From Panicum virgatum (lineage: Eukaryota; Streptophyta; Magnoliopsida; Poales; Poaceae): DNA of 64,000 bases. The translations under genes and the position numbers were made by a program. Shown one piece after another: positions 48,915-61,218 of the stretch (its first letter is position 1; the number at the start of each line of letters is the position of its first letter). Location: the NCBI RefSeq assembly GCF_016808335.1, contig NC_053138.1:56698951-56762950 (forward strand). The letters run 5' to 3'. The notes below the pieces were generated by a model. The model was not told where the DNA came from and ran no database searches. It was given only the letters and a program-made list of their open reading frames with translations.

Positions 48915-50700
48915 TTCTACATCGACAATGACAACACCGGGAGCAAGACGATACTTTCCACGGTCTCCGACTGAAGCCGTTGGTCTTCCAGCGTCGCATT
49001 CTACATCAAAACCCAAGGCTGCACCATTCCAACTTCTGCCTACAATGCTGACGTTCTTCCGGCGCCGCCTTCAAAATCAACCACAACTAGGGCGACACCA
49101 CAGTTCTCTGGTGTACTACGGCGCCGATGTTCTTCCGGCATCATCTTCTACATCGACAACAAAGGGAGAAGAACCTCACCTCCCCAGTCGTCTACACAGC
49201 CGATGGCTTCCCGGCACCTTCATCGACATCGACACCACAAGGAGAGGCACCTCACCTCCTTGGTCATCTACATCGCCGACAGCTTCTAGCGTCTTCCTCT
49301 GCATCAACAACACAAGAGAAGAGCACCATGCCTCTTCGATCATCTACACCGCTGATGGCTTTCCGCGACAACATCCTCTACACCGACAACACAAGAAGGA
49401 GCCCCACGTCTCCTCGATCGTCTATATAGCGACGACAGCTTCTCGGCATCTTCATCGACATCAACAACACCTGGAGTAGCACCACCTCCTTGGCTACACT
49501 GCCGACAACATTCGGCGTCCTCTTCGTCAACAATACCTACGGTGGCACCACCTCCTTGGCTACATCGCCGATAGCATCGCAACGTCTACTTTGTCAACAG
49601 TACTAGGGGTTGCACCACCTCCTCAACTACATCGCCGGCAACATCTCGGCGTCTCCCACTGCGTCAACACTGGGAGCGGAGGCACCATGTCTCCTTGGAC
49701 ATCTACACCGCCAATGAATATTCTGGCGTGACCGTCTGCATCGACACTAGGGGCAACTAGTGTTCCCCGATCATATGCAATGCTGATGCCATTCCGGTGC
49801 GATCTTCTACATCGACAACACTAGGGGTTGTTGTAAACCCCCTTTGCTCATCACCGCCGATGGCGTTCTGGCGTGTTCTTCTTCGTCATCAACACCAGGG
49901 GTTGTAGTGAACCCCCTCGCTCGTATCCATCACCAACGGTGTTTTGGCGTGATCCTCTTCATCGACAACACTAGGGGCAGTAGTGAACTACCTCCCCCCG
50001 TCTCCATCGCCGACGACATTCCGGCGTGGTTCTCTCCATCGACAACATCAGGGGCAGCAGTGAACCCCCACCATCATCTCCATCGCCGATGGCATTCCTA
50101 CATGGTCTTTTATGTCAACAGCACTGGGGGCAGCAGCGGACTGCCTCCCTCGTCTCCATCGCCTACAACATTCCGGCGTGGTTCTCTCCATCGACAGCAT
50201 CAGGGGCAGCAGTGAACCCCCTCCATCATCTCCATCGCCAATGGCATTCCGGCGTGGTCTTTTATGTCAACAGCACTGGGGGCAGCAGCGGACTGCCTCC
50301 CTCGTCTCCATTGCCTATGGTGTTCCGGCTTGATCTTCTCCATCAACAGCACTAGGGGCAGCAACGAACTGCCTCGCTCGTCTCCACCGCCGACGGTGTT
50401 CCGGCGTGATCCCATTCATCAACAGCTCTAGGGAAACAGTGCGCCCCCACGACCATATGCAGCGCTGATGGCATTTCGGCGTAGCCTTCAATACTGGGGG
50501 CAACAATGTGCCTCCTTGGTCAGCCAGACTGCTAGCGGCGACGTTTTGGAGTGACTTTCCACACGGCAGCATCACTGGGGGCAACATCTTGCATCCCCAT
50601 CCATATGCACCGCCGATGATGTTCCGGCGTAACTTCCGACACTGGGGGCGGCAACATGTCTCCTCAGTCATCTATATTGTCGACGGTATTTCCGACTACA
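48915..50700 (+). repeat. Degenerate tandem array, about 76-80 bp unit (copy 2)
   Basis: Counterpart of the array at 17540-19320, with the same order of units and scattered substitutions and small indels. Confidence 0.8.
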
Positions 50701-53700
50701 CCTCCTAAATTCATCCAAGCTTTATGAGGTTCATATTTTTTGCATAAATCTTTTTGCCTCTTAGATGATCAGTGTGCATTCACCGTTGCACTAGCTACTT
50801 GGTTACCCTTTTCTTTCAAAGAAAAAAAACTGGACCTCACGCGTACTTAAAAAAACAAATAGCTATCCCTTCGGAATGTTCAGCTGCAGCGCAGGTGGGA
50901 ACTGCCTCAGGACTGTCTGAAAATTCTCATGCTGGAGTTTGCAGCCGACGTCCCTCCACGCAACGTGTGCAGCTCATGCCAAGCGCGCTCTACTGGAGGT
51001 AGTGAGGAGATGACTTGGGCTACTCCTAAGCAACGAGGCGACCATGCTCCTTGCGCTTCTTGGCCTAAGGGGCAACACACTCCAGGGAAGATTATAGGAG
51101 AAGAGTAAGAAAAGGGCTACCTAGTGCAACACAAGTTTCATTCAGTGTGTAGCCACTTGCCATCCCTGGGATGTGAAAACAAGGGACCAAAAGAAAAAAA
51201 AATGCCTACGAGGATTCACTTAGATACACATAGGTGAATGGCAGTCCTCCAAATTCCTTGAGATCGTGACAAGCTTCAAGATTCAAGATCCAAGTTTCAA
51301 GAGGTCTCCAAAGAAGATGACCAAATCAAGCAAAAAAAAAAAGAAATGAACAAAGATCACTCTCAAGTCTAAATGATGAGAAGCCTCCAAAGAAGACGGC
51401 CCTGACTCAAGCATCAAGCGTGTCTGATCTCGGCGGAAGGCAGAAGGTTGCTGCTCACCATCCTCGGCAAAAGTAAGGGCAATACCCCTCGGCCTTTACC
51501 CGATAGCCTCCTACACCAATGCAGTCGTACCTATGTCTCCATGCCAAGGGGCACGAGTGAGTTGTGGTATTACTCAATGTGAAAGAGACTCAAGTAATGA
51601 TTCTCATCACCTCCGGCAGAGTCATGGAAGCATGTGTCTACACTCGCAAGTACTTAGGCGGCAAAGCTGATCCACCTCGCCATGATCATACGGCGGCGAC
51701 AGCTCAGTCCTTTGGCAGTCTGGTCCTGAGTTGCTCTTATAGCTAACATTCGTGGGAGGGCCAACATTTTTAAAAACTACAACAAAATGTGTTTCTTTAA
51801 TCCAACCTCTTGCTTTGGATGCTTCATTTTCCCTGACTAACGAGCATGCACAAGCAACCTGTATGCTACTTTCTTAAGCATTGCAGGATCCTTTCGCTCT
51901 GCTTTGATGGGAGCAGTGCGGCGCACCAGTGCGGGATGGCGTCAAACTGTGAAACCCTTCGGTCCGGTCAGCTGGCACCACAGCAGCAAGGTGGTCGCGA
52001 CTGGATTGATAAAGACCTCTCCACCAAGCGGTACGACATCTTCGTCGCAAGTTGGAGGCAAGGCGTTTTTGTTGGTCAATGCCGTAGCAGCTACACGGCC
52101 CCGACACAAACCTTCAACCATACCTGGGGAGCTAGCAAGAACATTCGCTAAGTATCCTTCCCAATGTACATCTTTAATTTTGTTTATTTTTTTTATTATT
52201 GTATCCCCTCTCTCGTTCCCCTTGCGTCCCTCTTGTGTGCTAACGTTTTACAGAAAGCTTGGCAAGATGGCATGAAGGAAAATACAAATCTTGATGAGGC
52301 CAGATCGGTATTTGTGTACATGGCTGCGCCGATTGTGCGCGCGCCCGGAGTGGAACCATCAAGAAACTGAAGAAGCATACAAGCAGAGGCTCCGCGTTGA
52401 CATGGCCACGCCAATCCTGCCGAGCAGCTCCGACATGTGAAGCGTCAACGGCAACTCCACGGCAACTTCTACGACAGGCCAGCAACGCTCGCAGAACAAG
52501 CACGGAGGCAATGATGTGCATCGGCACTACTTCTACAGCCGTCCGGACGCCAACCCGGCCGGCGGCTAATAAGATATGCACATAAAATAGGGTAGTATCA
52601 CAGACCGGCAGTGGCAAGGAGAGGCCGTGCTGTAATGTGTGCACCACAAAAGATATGTACAAATGTATCCAATAAAACATATATGGAGCAAATGTTACTT
52701 GCCCATGGAGTTCTATTACAAAATAAGAAGATGCACCTATGATGTCCCTTTCCCTCCTGTTGGAACTCGATCATGAAATTAACTGATCTCAAATGTGCTA
52801 AAGGATCCAACCGGAAGAGTTCCCGGCCGGGTTAGAAGCACTTGAGTTGCAAACTCGTGGTGTTATTAACAAAAAAAAAATTGTGTCAAGGAAAAGCCAT
52901 CAAGAAGGAGTGCGTAACACTTGCATGGCCCTGTAGCTTTCATGGTGGTTGTTGCTTGTATGATGCAGCAAGAAATTCTTGCGCATCATCAGAATGTGTT
53001 GTAATGATGGTTTAGACACTTAAGCCGCGGCACTATGGCAGCCCGGATGCGGCTGCAGTGTAACAGTTCTTGTTGCCGGAGGCACCTGCAAGCCCCCGCC
53101 TCGGCGGCGATGGCTCGTCGTATCATGTGAGCACGGTGACTTCACGGCAGCCTCGACGCTTGACGTATAGTCAAGTCTGGGGTGCAGTCCGAATTAAGAG
53201 CGACTAGTGCCGCACGGGGCCCCATATATATATGGGTGACCAGTGAGGCCCTACTCTCAACAAAGATTTATTCTCACCTCCGGCTGCGTGTGTCTCGCCG
53301 ACGCGTCGATTAATATACGGATTCTTTCCACCAATTCGAGCTCGGATTAGCTACGCATCCAACCTCAAATTGGTGAGGGGCATTTGTTTGATGAGATTTT
53401 GTGCAACTAATTTAAAATATGATTTTGTGAATCATATACATGAGTCATACAAGATCGAGGGACTAAAGTCAGCTGCATAATTGTCACGCCACGGGAGCTT
53501 AGCATGTGAATGAGGCCCCAAACAAATCATGGGAACGTGCAGAGTTCCATATGGGCGTCTACGCATGCAGTGCCGGTGCGTGTGTACGTACGGGACTGTG
53601 TGTACACGTACTCAAACCTGGAACAGCTGTGTGGCCAGGCCCGCACAATAGCCGTCGTGGCCTAGCAGATTCTAGAAGTATCATGATATCCCGAACTCTC

Positions 53701-54940
53701 TGGCCGTGACGACGACTCGGCGTATTGATCCGTAACAAAATGAGAGAAGCTTACGAACTAGCCGGCCGAGATGGGAATACGCGTGCATGCGCTAGCCTTG
53801 CTTCTAGCTTTCTCACGCACGTTCCTTTGGCCAGGCCCACGATGCAGTGAGCTTGCATGGCCCGGATGCTTATCTTGCTCGATTGAGATCACAGACGTAT
53901 ATCGATCTCTATCTCTCCGCTCTGCACGCTGAGCGGATGAGGCTTGCGGATTTCTCTCAACAGACTAGACGCGGCGCCAAGTAGAAAACCTAGGGGAGCC
54001 CGTCGCCCTACCCCCTGCCTATATAAAGGCACGTAAGCCTAAGTGCTAGGGGTTCTTCCTCTCCACGGGGGGAGCGCAGCCAGATGAAGGAGCCAGAGGA
54101 AGGTGCGCCCCCAGGCGATCTCCGTCGGATATGCCAACGCCGTGCACTTCCTGCTTGCCTTGACGAGCGGAGGAAGCCAGGTGAGATGCTTGTCATCGTC
54201 GCCAAGCTGCAGGCACCCTTCACCTCCGCCCATATCATCACAACCAGCAGCTGGCGGCTGCGCCGAAGTCGGGGAATCGCTGGCCGTCATCGCGCTCGCA
54301 ATCTATCATCAGAACAAGAATCCGGCGACCACGTCAGAGTCGAGGGATCATATCGCTGGCGACATTCCAAGGTGAGATTCTTTGTATAATTGTTTAGGTG
54401 ATCTTCCTTTGAACACAGGGTTGGCGCACGGAGACTAGCTTGCTGGACTACCTCCGATTAAGCTGCCATGGTCGTCGTCTTCTGTCTTTGCTTCGCGTTC
54501 TCCATGCATGATGATGGTGGTGGTGTAGATGGGGCGTCGGCATCGTCATGGCCTCGTCGGTGTCCATGAGCCGGTGTAGCGCAGCTGGAGCATCAGCAGC
54601 ACCCGCCCGTGTCGTTCGGCCTCGTCGGTCTCGAACGGCGTGGTAGTCACAGTAGTAGGATGTCGATGCGTGGAGAAGACTTGAAGCTGGACCGAGTCGA
54701 TGTTGTGGCAGCTTAGTCGTGGTCGAGGTAGTCGATGTTGTTGATGAAGAGGGTGTCGCCAACCCATGAGCATGTTTGGTGGTGGTGGTGGTGGTGCAGA
54801 TGTAGATGGCGTCGGCGTCATCCATGGTCTCGTCGGTCCATGAGCCGGTGCAATGGTGATGGGACATCAGCGGTGTCGGTCTATGAGCCGGTGCAATGGT
54901 GATGGGACATCAGCGGTGCCCGCCTAAGTCGTCCGGCCTC

Positions 54941-57900
54941 TGTGACGGAACCGCCAAATTAAAACTCTAATTAAGCGTAATGGCCGTCATTTGAACACAT
55001 CGGGCGCATTAGCTTAACGGCTTAATTTGGCGATCCTTTCTCAACCCACGGCCCGATCGAAACAACACCGGTAGTCCCACGCGAAGATGGGCGCAGATGG
55101 TACAAGCACGACCCATTACTTAAAAATACAAGAGCGGACACGATATGAAACATTAAGTTTTACAAACCAAGTTCAAATACATGAATAATTTACAAACATA
55201 ACTTTACAATTGACACGACTGAAGTTCCAATATAAAAGATCCTACAACTACTCTATATTTCACCAGTTCTGATCTAACAAGACCGGTCAGACCGGTGCTC
55301 CCAACCGGTCGGACCGGTCGGCACTACCCGTCGACGCCACCGGTCAGACCGGTCACACTGACCGGTCAGACCGGTCTGCATAAAACAAACAGACTGCACA
55401 CTCAACCCTTCAGCGTACAACCCGAACAATCCCTAACCTAGGGGTCTCGCTCCTCGACCTGCCACCCCTCTGCATCCCGGCGGATGAACTTGACACAACA
55501 GGGGCAGAAGTCAACGTCCGGGTGTCCTGTAATAAAAAGTGGTGGCAACAAACCCTGAGTATTCTAATACTCAGCAAGGCTTACCCGACCAGTGGGTATA
55601 ACTTAGCCCACATAACTAGACATGCAAGACTTTTGGCTGCTGGTTATTTTTGCAGAAAAAGGCTCTAGAAGTGAGTCCTTATTTTCCCTCTTTTAGCTCC
55701 AAATTCTATATTCATAAATCATTAACTATTATTTGCACCTGCTAAGCAATCATAACAACATGGAGTAATAATTCCTGGTAGACCTTACTACTCATCACTT
55801 AAAAATCCATATAGTATCACTACGATGTGGTGCTGTGATCAAGGTGCTCATATCCGAGATGCGACGTACGGCGGATCGATCCGATTTAACCTTGCAAGGT
55901 GGACCTAACCAACACGGCGCGTATAGGCCCCGTCGGACCCCACGCACCAACCATTCCCCTCCCCACCTCGAACTACAGGACCGCCCCACCATCATATGGT
56001 CAGCCGAGCTCAACGTGAGACCATCAAAAATAAACATGCATCCCCATTTCTCCGCGACTACTCGACTACCCCAGGAGGTGAGTTGAAGTCCTGTACTTTC
56101 GAAGCAAAGCAGTACTAGGCTTACCGGTTTCGACTACCTCCTACTCCCGGCATGCGGTTAGTACAATTCAAACTCGATCACAGGGCCAGGCAACGAACGG
56201 TCCTTAACCGACACAGGCGGGGCTAACCTCTCCCCGCCCGGTCTCCAACTTCCTTTCCTTCTTTATCTAATTTAACATTCCGTAATTTTTGATTGACTAA
56301 ATGCCCTATATCTCGCGAGTGACCCGAAAATCACTCGACTTCTACCGAGTTCTCTTAAGCATAGCATTTCTATCGTCTTCTATATACTAGTATAACTCGA
56401 GGAAACCTAGGGATCATGCAACTAGGGTTCCAAACAATTCCTGAACCTAATGCACAAGTAATAGAAACATAATTATAGGTGTCATAATTTGAAATAAAAG
56501 GATGTGCACCGGGGCTTGCCTTGCGCCTGCTGCTCAACACTGGGGTGAGTGGGGCCTTGGGCCGACTCCCCGCGAACCTCCTCCTGCGGGGCTGGCCCCT
56601 GCGGCTCCTGTGGCTCCGCAACCACTGCGTATACGGATCCCTCGGCGACAACGTCTACACGTATGCAATGATATGAGAATGTATGCAAATACGATATGCA
56701 ACAACAATCCTTAAAATGCCCAAGTAGAAACACTACAAATTTACCCCAAATTTACCCAATTCTACATCCAACAGTTCTATTAAAACCCAGAATTTCCGGA
56801 CTCATACCCGGAGTATCCGGATTCCGAAATCCGGAGTTTCCGGGCCTATACCCGGAGTTTCGCCCGGAGTGTCCCAAACCCGGAGTATCCGGGCCTATAC
56901 CCGGAGTTTCGCCCGGAGTTTTCAAAACCCGGAGTTTCCGGGCTTATACCCGGAGTCTCCGGGCTTGACAGCATTTTCGCCCCAAAACTGGAATCTTGAT
57001 TTGTGGCAAAACCACCCCACCAAATTTGAAACCCTCTTGAATCCTAGTTGAAGGATGCATATAGAGATGATTGACCAAAGGAAATTACCTAGAACATCCT
57101 AAAACAACCAAATCGGCGAGCCCTAGCTTTTAGTACCTTGAACTAGTCCCTCTTGCAAGAACTCGAAAACGTTGTCGCCCCAAGGTGGAATACTTGTAGA
57201 AGATGATTCCCCCACGCCGAATGAAGCTCCCTTGGCCTTGGAACTAAGTTGAAATGGAAGATTTCGGAATCTAGAGCTTAGGGGAGAGGGAGAGCTAGTG
57301 AGGGAGGTGAGGGGGAGAGAGGTAACGGGAGAGAGTGAGAGTGAGGGAGAGAGAGAGAGTGATAGTTTCCATTTAATTGATTGTGGGGTCCAGATGTCCA
57401 AATTATGAAAATAGAAACTCCACACCCGGAGTATCCGGGCCAATGGCCGGAGTATCTGGGTGTTACAATCCTTCCCCCTAAAAGAAATCTCGTCCCGAGA
57501 TTTAATCAATGCGCTAAATGGAAAGTTAGGAATTGACGAGTACCTTGATAATATTGTAGCAATTCTGGACATTTAGTCCGAACAAATTCCTCTGTCTCCC
57601 AAGTTGCTTCCCGCTCGGAGTGATTACTCCACTGCACCTTATAGAATTTGCTGGTTTGATTTCGAGTAACTCGGGTTTTGAAATCAACAATTTTCACCGG
57701 GTGCTCGGGGTACACAAGATCGGGCTCCAATTGTAACTCATCTATATCCACAATCTTGGCGGGAACACGGAGGCATTTTCTGAGCTGCGAGACATGGAAT
57801 ATATTATGGACCGTGGATAAGTGGGCGGGAAGTTCCAGGCGATACGCTACCGGCCCACATTGCTCAACAATAGGAAAAGGCCCAACATAGCGAGGTGCAA

Positions 57901-58304
57901 GTTTTCCTTTGACCCCGAACCGTTGGACCCCCCTCATTGGAGATACCCGCAAATAGACATGATCCCCCACTTGGAATGAGATAGCTTGCCGCTTTTTGTC
58001 CGCATAACTCTTTTGGCGGGATTGAGCCGGTTTCAAATTTTTTTGGATGAGCTGGACTTGATCTTCAGCTTCATTAACTATATCCGGCCCAAAGAAATTT
58101 CTCTCCCAAGCTTCCGACCAATTTAATGGCGTTCTACACCTCCGCCCATATAATGCCTCGAAAGGAGCCATTTGGATACTCTCTTGGTAGCTGTTGTTGT
58201 AAGAAAATTCTGCAAGCGGCAGACATTCATCCCACTTTTTACTATAAGAGAGTACACAGGCTCGCAGCATATCCTCCAGAATTTGATTGATACTCTCTGT
58301 CTGG
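54941..58304 (-). mobile_element. Truncated second copy of the Gypsy element
   Basis: It equals 23562-26925 (offset 31379) with no difference that I saw: the whole 3' LTR (54941-57467) and the integrase C-terminal part. It shares the left LTR's private variants, not those of 31035-33560, and the same X flank. So it arose by copying of the segment, not by new insertion. It stops abruptly at tctgtctggcc, where the pol frame runs into inverted LTR DNA with 2-bp microhomology (CC). Confidence 0.92.
57506..58304 (-). pseudogene. Gypsy integrase C-terminus and chromodomain, truncated copy
   Basis: Identical to the end of the pol frame at 26127-26925. It begins at the DGQTESINQIL region of the integrase core, just keeping the catalytic Glu, and includes the chromodomain. 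The Asp residues of the triad and everything upstream are gone. The open frame continues to 58375 only through unrelated LTR sequence. Confidence 0.9.
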
Positions 58305-60330
58305 CCATGCATCGTCAAGCCGCCGCCTTCGCCCGGGGCGAAGTTCTCACAGGGGAGGAGCGGGAGTCCAGCCATCGGGACCCCATCGATCTGCTCGTCG
58401 TCGACGGCTCAGCCGCTCACGTCTACCTCGGCCCGGATCGACCTGCTCACAGTCGACGGCTCAGCAGCCCGCGTCTACCTCGGCCCGGCGCTCGTCGAAT
58501 CATCATCCAATCCACATAGCCATGGTGCCGTACAAGAGCACGCCCGACGAAGTAGAAGTCGAGCTGACAATGAAGACAGGTGGCCGGTGGCCGGCAGCGA
58601 GATCCACGCTGCATGTCGAGGCCCGGCTGCTCAACCGGCGACGACGGCGCTGCCACGAAGTCATCGAGGCACAGCCCGGCGGGGCTGACCCCGCACATCT
58701 CAACCCGTCTGCTGCACCAACGACGACACTGAAGCGCGCCACGATGAGGCCGGCAGGCACTTCCTGCTTGCCTTGACGAGCGGAGGAAGCCAGGTGAGAT
58801 GCTTGTCATCGTCGCCAAGCTGCAGGCACCCTTCACCTCCGCCCATATCATCACAACCAGCAGCTGGCGGCTGCGCCGAAGTCGGGGAATCGCTGGCCGT
58901 CATCGCGCTCGCAATCTATCATCAGAACAAGAATCCGGCGACCACGTCAGAGTCGAGGGATCATATCGCTGGCGACATTCCAAGGTGAGATTCTTTGTAT
59001 AATTGTTTAGGTGATCTTCCTTTGAACACAGGGTTGGCGCACGGAGGAACCGGGAGACGTGCTCATCCTCTCCGCGCCATGCATCGTCAAGCCGCCACCT
59101 TCGCCCGGGGCGAAGTTCTCACAGGGGAGGAGCGGGAGTCCAGCCATCGGGACCCCATCGATCTGCTCGTCGTCGACGGCTCAGCCGCTCACGTCTACCT
59201 CGGCCCGGATCGACCTGCTCACAGTCGACGGCTCAGCAGCCCGCGTCTACCTCGGCCCGGCGCTCGTCGAATCATTATCCAATCCACATCGCCATGGTGC
59301 CGTACAAGAGCACGCCCGACGAAGTAGAAGTCGAGCTGGCAATGAAGACAGGTGGCCGGTGGCCGGCAGCGAGATCCACGCTGCATGTCGAGGCCCGGCT
59401 GCTCAACCGGCGACGACGGCGCTGCCACGAAGTCATCGAGGCACAGCCCGGCGGGGCTGACCCCGCACATCTCAACCCGTCTGCTGCACCAACGACGACA
59501 CTGAAGCGCGCCACGATGAGGCCGGCATGGAGCTGCCGCCGAGGACGACAGCGTCGGCGCTGCTGACTTCAGGCTGCCGCAAGATGATGCCGCCCCAGAG
59601 AGCTGCGCGGAGCCGAGAAGCCAATCTGCCACTCGGCCGAACACGCACTCGCGCACAAGTCCATACGTGCATGACCAGAGATGTAAGTGCACCACACATG
59701 GCTAGCAAGCTAGCTAGTTACAGTGCCATGCACCACAGAGCGTACGTGCATCACAAAGAAGCAAGCAAGGGAGCAAGTTGCACGTACCTGCAGATGTCTG
59801 CCTCGCCATCGCTCCGCCTACGATCTCGCCGGCTCTGCATCGACTACCCACCTCTACAACGACTACGATGCCGGTCGAGACCGACGAGGCCGAACGACTC
59901 AGGCGGGCGCCGCTGATATCCCAGCACCGTTGCACCGGCTCATGGACCAACGAGGTCATGGATGACGCCGACGCCATCTACACCACCGCCACCACCACAC
60001 ATGCTCATGGGTTGGCGACACCCTCTTCATCAACAACATCGACTACCTCGACCACGACTAAGCTGCCACGACATCGACTCGGTCCAGCTTCAAGTCTTCT
60101 CCACGCATCAACATCCTACTACTGTGACTACCACGCCGTTCGAGACTGACGAGGCCGAACGACACGGGCGGGTGCTGCTGATGCTCCAGTTGCGCTACAC
60201 CGGCTCATGGACACCGACGAGCCCATGATGATGCCGACGCCCCATCTACATCACCACCATCATCATGCATGGAGAACGCGAAGCAAAGACAGAAGACGAC
60301 GACCATGGCAGCTTAATCGAAGTTACTCCA
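58305..60330 (-). repeat. Inverted arm in LTR3 with empty Gypsy target
   Basis: Reverse complement of LTR2 core blocks, including the 772-bp tandem pair (58305-58770 and 59046-59460). At 59886-59890 gaggc sits in ccgacgaggccgaacgac, which is the uninterrupted form of the Gypsy insertion site (GCCTC on the other strand). 54454-54940 and about 59890-60330 are therefore inverted repeats of each other. Confidence 0.8.
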
Positions 60331-60628
60331 GCAAGCTAGTCTTGCGGAGGTAATTAACCGGGAGCTTTCCGAGGCTCCGGGAACCAGAAGACCAAATCGC
60401 CCAAGTTAGATCTGCCCAACGGCAGCAAGCTATGGAGCGCACACATATGTATGGGAAACTGTATTTGTATTTTACAAAAATATGAATAAAACTTGTGTTC
60501 CCGTCTCTTTTGTCTTTTGTGTATTTTTAATATACACCGGCACGCCCGCATCTTCTTTATTTCCCACACAGAGAGAATCTTGTGTGATTTTTCTCTCATA
60601 ACAAATAAGTAGAAATTCCTAATAAGTA

Positions 60629-60678
60629 CTCCCTCTGTATCAGTTTTAGAAGTCTATCTAATACTGATACGGAGGGAG
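60629..60678. mobile_element. Minimal Stowaway-like MITE, 50 bp
   Basis: CTCCCTCTGTATCAGT and ACTGATACGGAGGGAG are inverted repeats with one mismatch, separated by 18 bp and flanked by TA on each side. These are the ends and target duplication of Stowaway (Tc1/mariner) elements. The internal part is almost entirely deleted. Confidence 0.88.
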
Positions 60679-60988
60679 TATATACATGTTGTTAAGATTT
60701 TTAAAAAAAAATGGTATAGTATGTTGTTAGGTTACAAAACTGTGTGATTACACATTCACGAAGAGGAAATAATGGACGCGTGTGGAGGAGGGGTCAGACC
60801 CATCATCAAAAAGCTAGATAGGGTCTGTCTGGGCCCGGTGGGCCTGACGGTTGGGCCGGGCGGCCCGTCGAGGCGCCATTTCAATTCAGTAGCTAGCTTC
60901 GTCGTTGCCTCCCTCCCTCCCTTCGCCGCTCCTCCCTTCGCCACCGCTGCGCCTCCCTCCCTCCCTCCATCCACAACGGCGCTGCCAT

Positions 60989-61218
60989 GGGCACTAAGCT
61001 CGCCCGCCGCCGAGGTGGCTCCAAGCCCTGTGCGTCACACGCCGAACAAGCGTGCAGCCACATCGGTCGGCAAGCAGTCCCCGCTCGGGGCGGCGGCGGC
61101 GGCGGAGGCGTGGCAGAGGGAGGGAGACGGTGGTGGAGGGAGGGGCAACAAAGTAAGGGAGGCACGACAGAGGAAGGGAGGCGGCGGAGGGAGGGAGGCG
61201 CGGCGGCGAAAGGTGGCG
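60989..61218. repeat. 230-bp direct repeat, right copy
   Basis: Identical to 15337-15566. Here it follows a CT-rich leader-like tract (ctccctccctcc) and gctgccATGGGC. An open frame of 201 codons starts at that ATG (60987) and runs to 61592, but it resembles no family I recognise. Confidence 0.85.

Larger units (their letters stand above)
45598..53384 (+). mobile_element. X internal region 2 (complete)
   Basis: It begins with a primer-binding-like site and ends in the polypurine-like tract ttggtgaggggcatt. 7.8 kb. There is no protease, RT or integrase. A short frame from ATG 45802 (MQADGAIVTKTKVQPAV) is at the place of gag but is only 47 codons and not recognisable. 46000-48260 is low in long frames and looks like decayed non-coding DNA. 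From 48530 on it repeats internal region 1. Confidence 0.75.
15750..60603 (+). mobile_element. Compound LTR retrotransposon X, three LTRs, 44.9 kb with nested insertions
   Basis: The outer ends are TGTTTGATGAG at 15750 and CTCTCATAACA at 60603. Both are flanked by AATAA (15745-15749 and 60604-60608). The order is LTR1 (truncated) - internal 1 (lacking its 5' part) - LTR2 - internal 2 - LTR3. Polypurine-like tracts (tggtgaggggcatt) precede LTR2 and LTR3. A primer-binding-like tggcacgcccagtgggac follows LTR2. No protease, RT or integrase of X itself was found, so it is non-autonomous. Long LTRs, this leader and the 3' tandem arrays resemble Tat/Ogre-type Gypsy elements; that placement is inference. 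The LTR-internal-LTR-internal-LTR order fits unequal recombination between X copies. Confidence 0.85.
53385..60603 (+). repeat. LTR3 of X, chimeric, containing a truncated Gypsy copy
   Basis: 53385-54940 equals 22006-23561 of LTR2. Then comes a truncated Gypsy copy (54941-58304). From 58305 to about 60330 the sequence is the reverse complement of LTR2 blocks (36915 back to 33566, then 23561 back to 23070). The final 270 bp match the LTR2 tail in direct orientation, with TG...CA ends and the AATAA duplication. The TATA box is at 54020-54027. Confidence 0.82.

Noticed and set aside
16992..60603. Long terminal inverted repeat of a giant DNA transposon (16992-17154 versus 60455-60603)
   Set aside because: The shared sequence is the end of the X LTR: at 45597 the same end is followed by a primer-binding-like site, and the AATAA duplication maps to 15745 and 60604, not to 16992.
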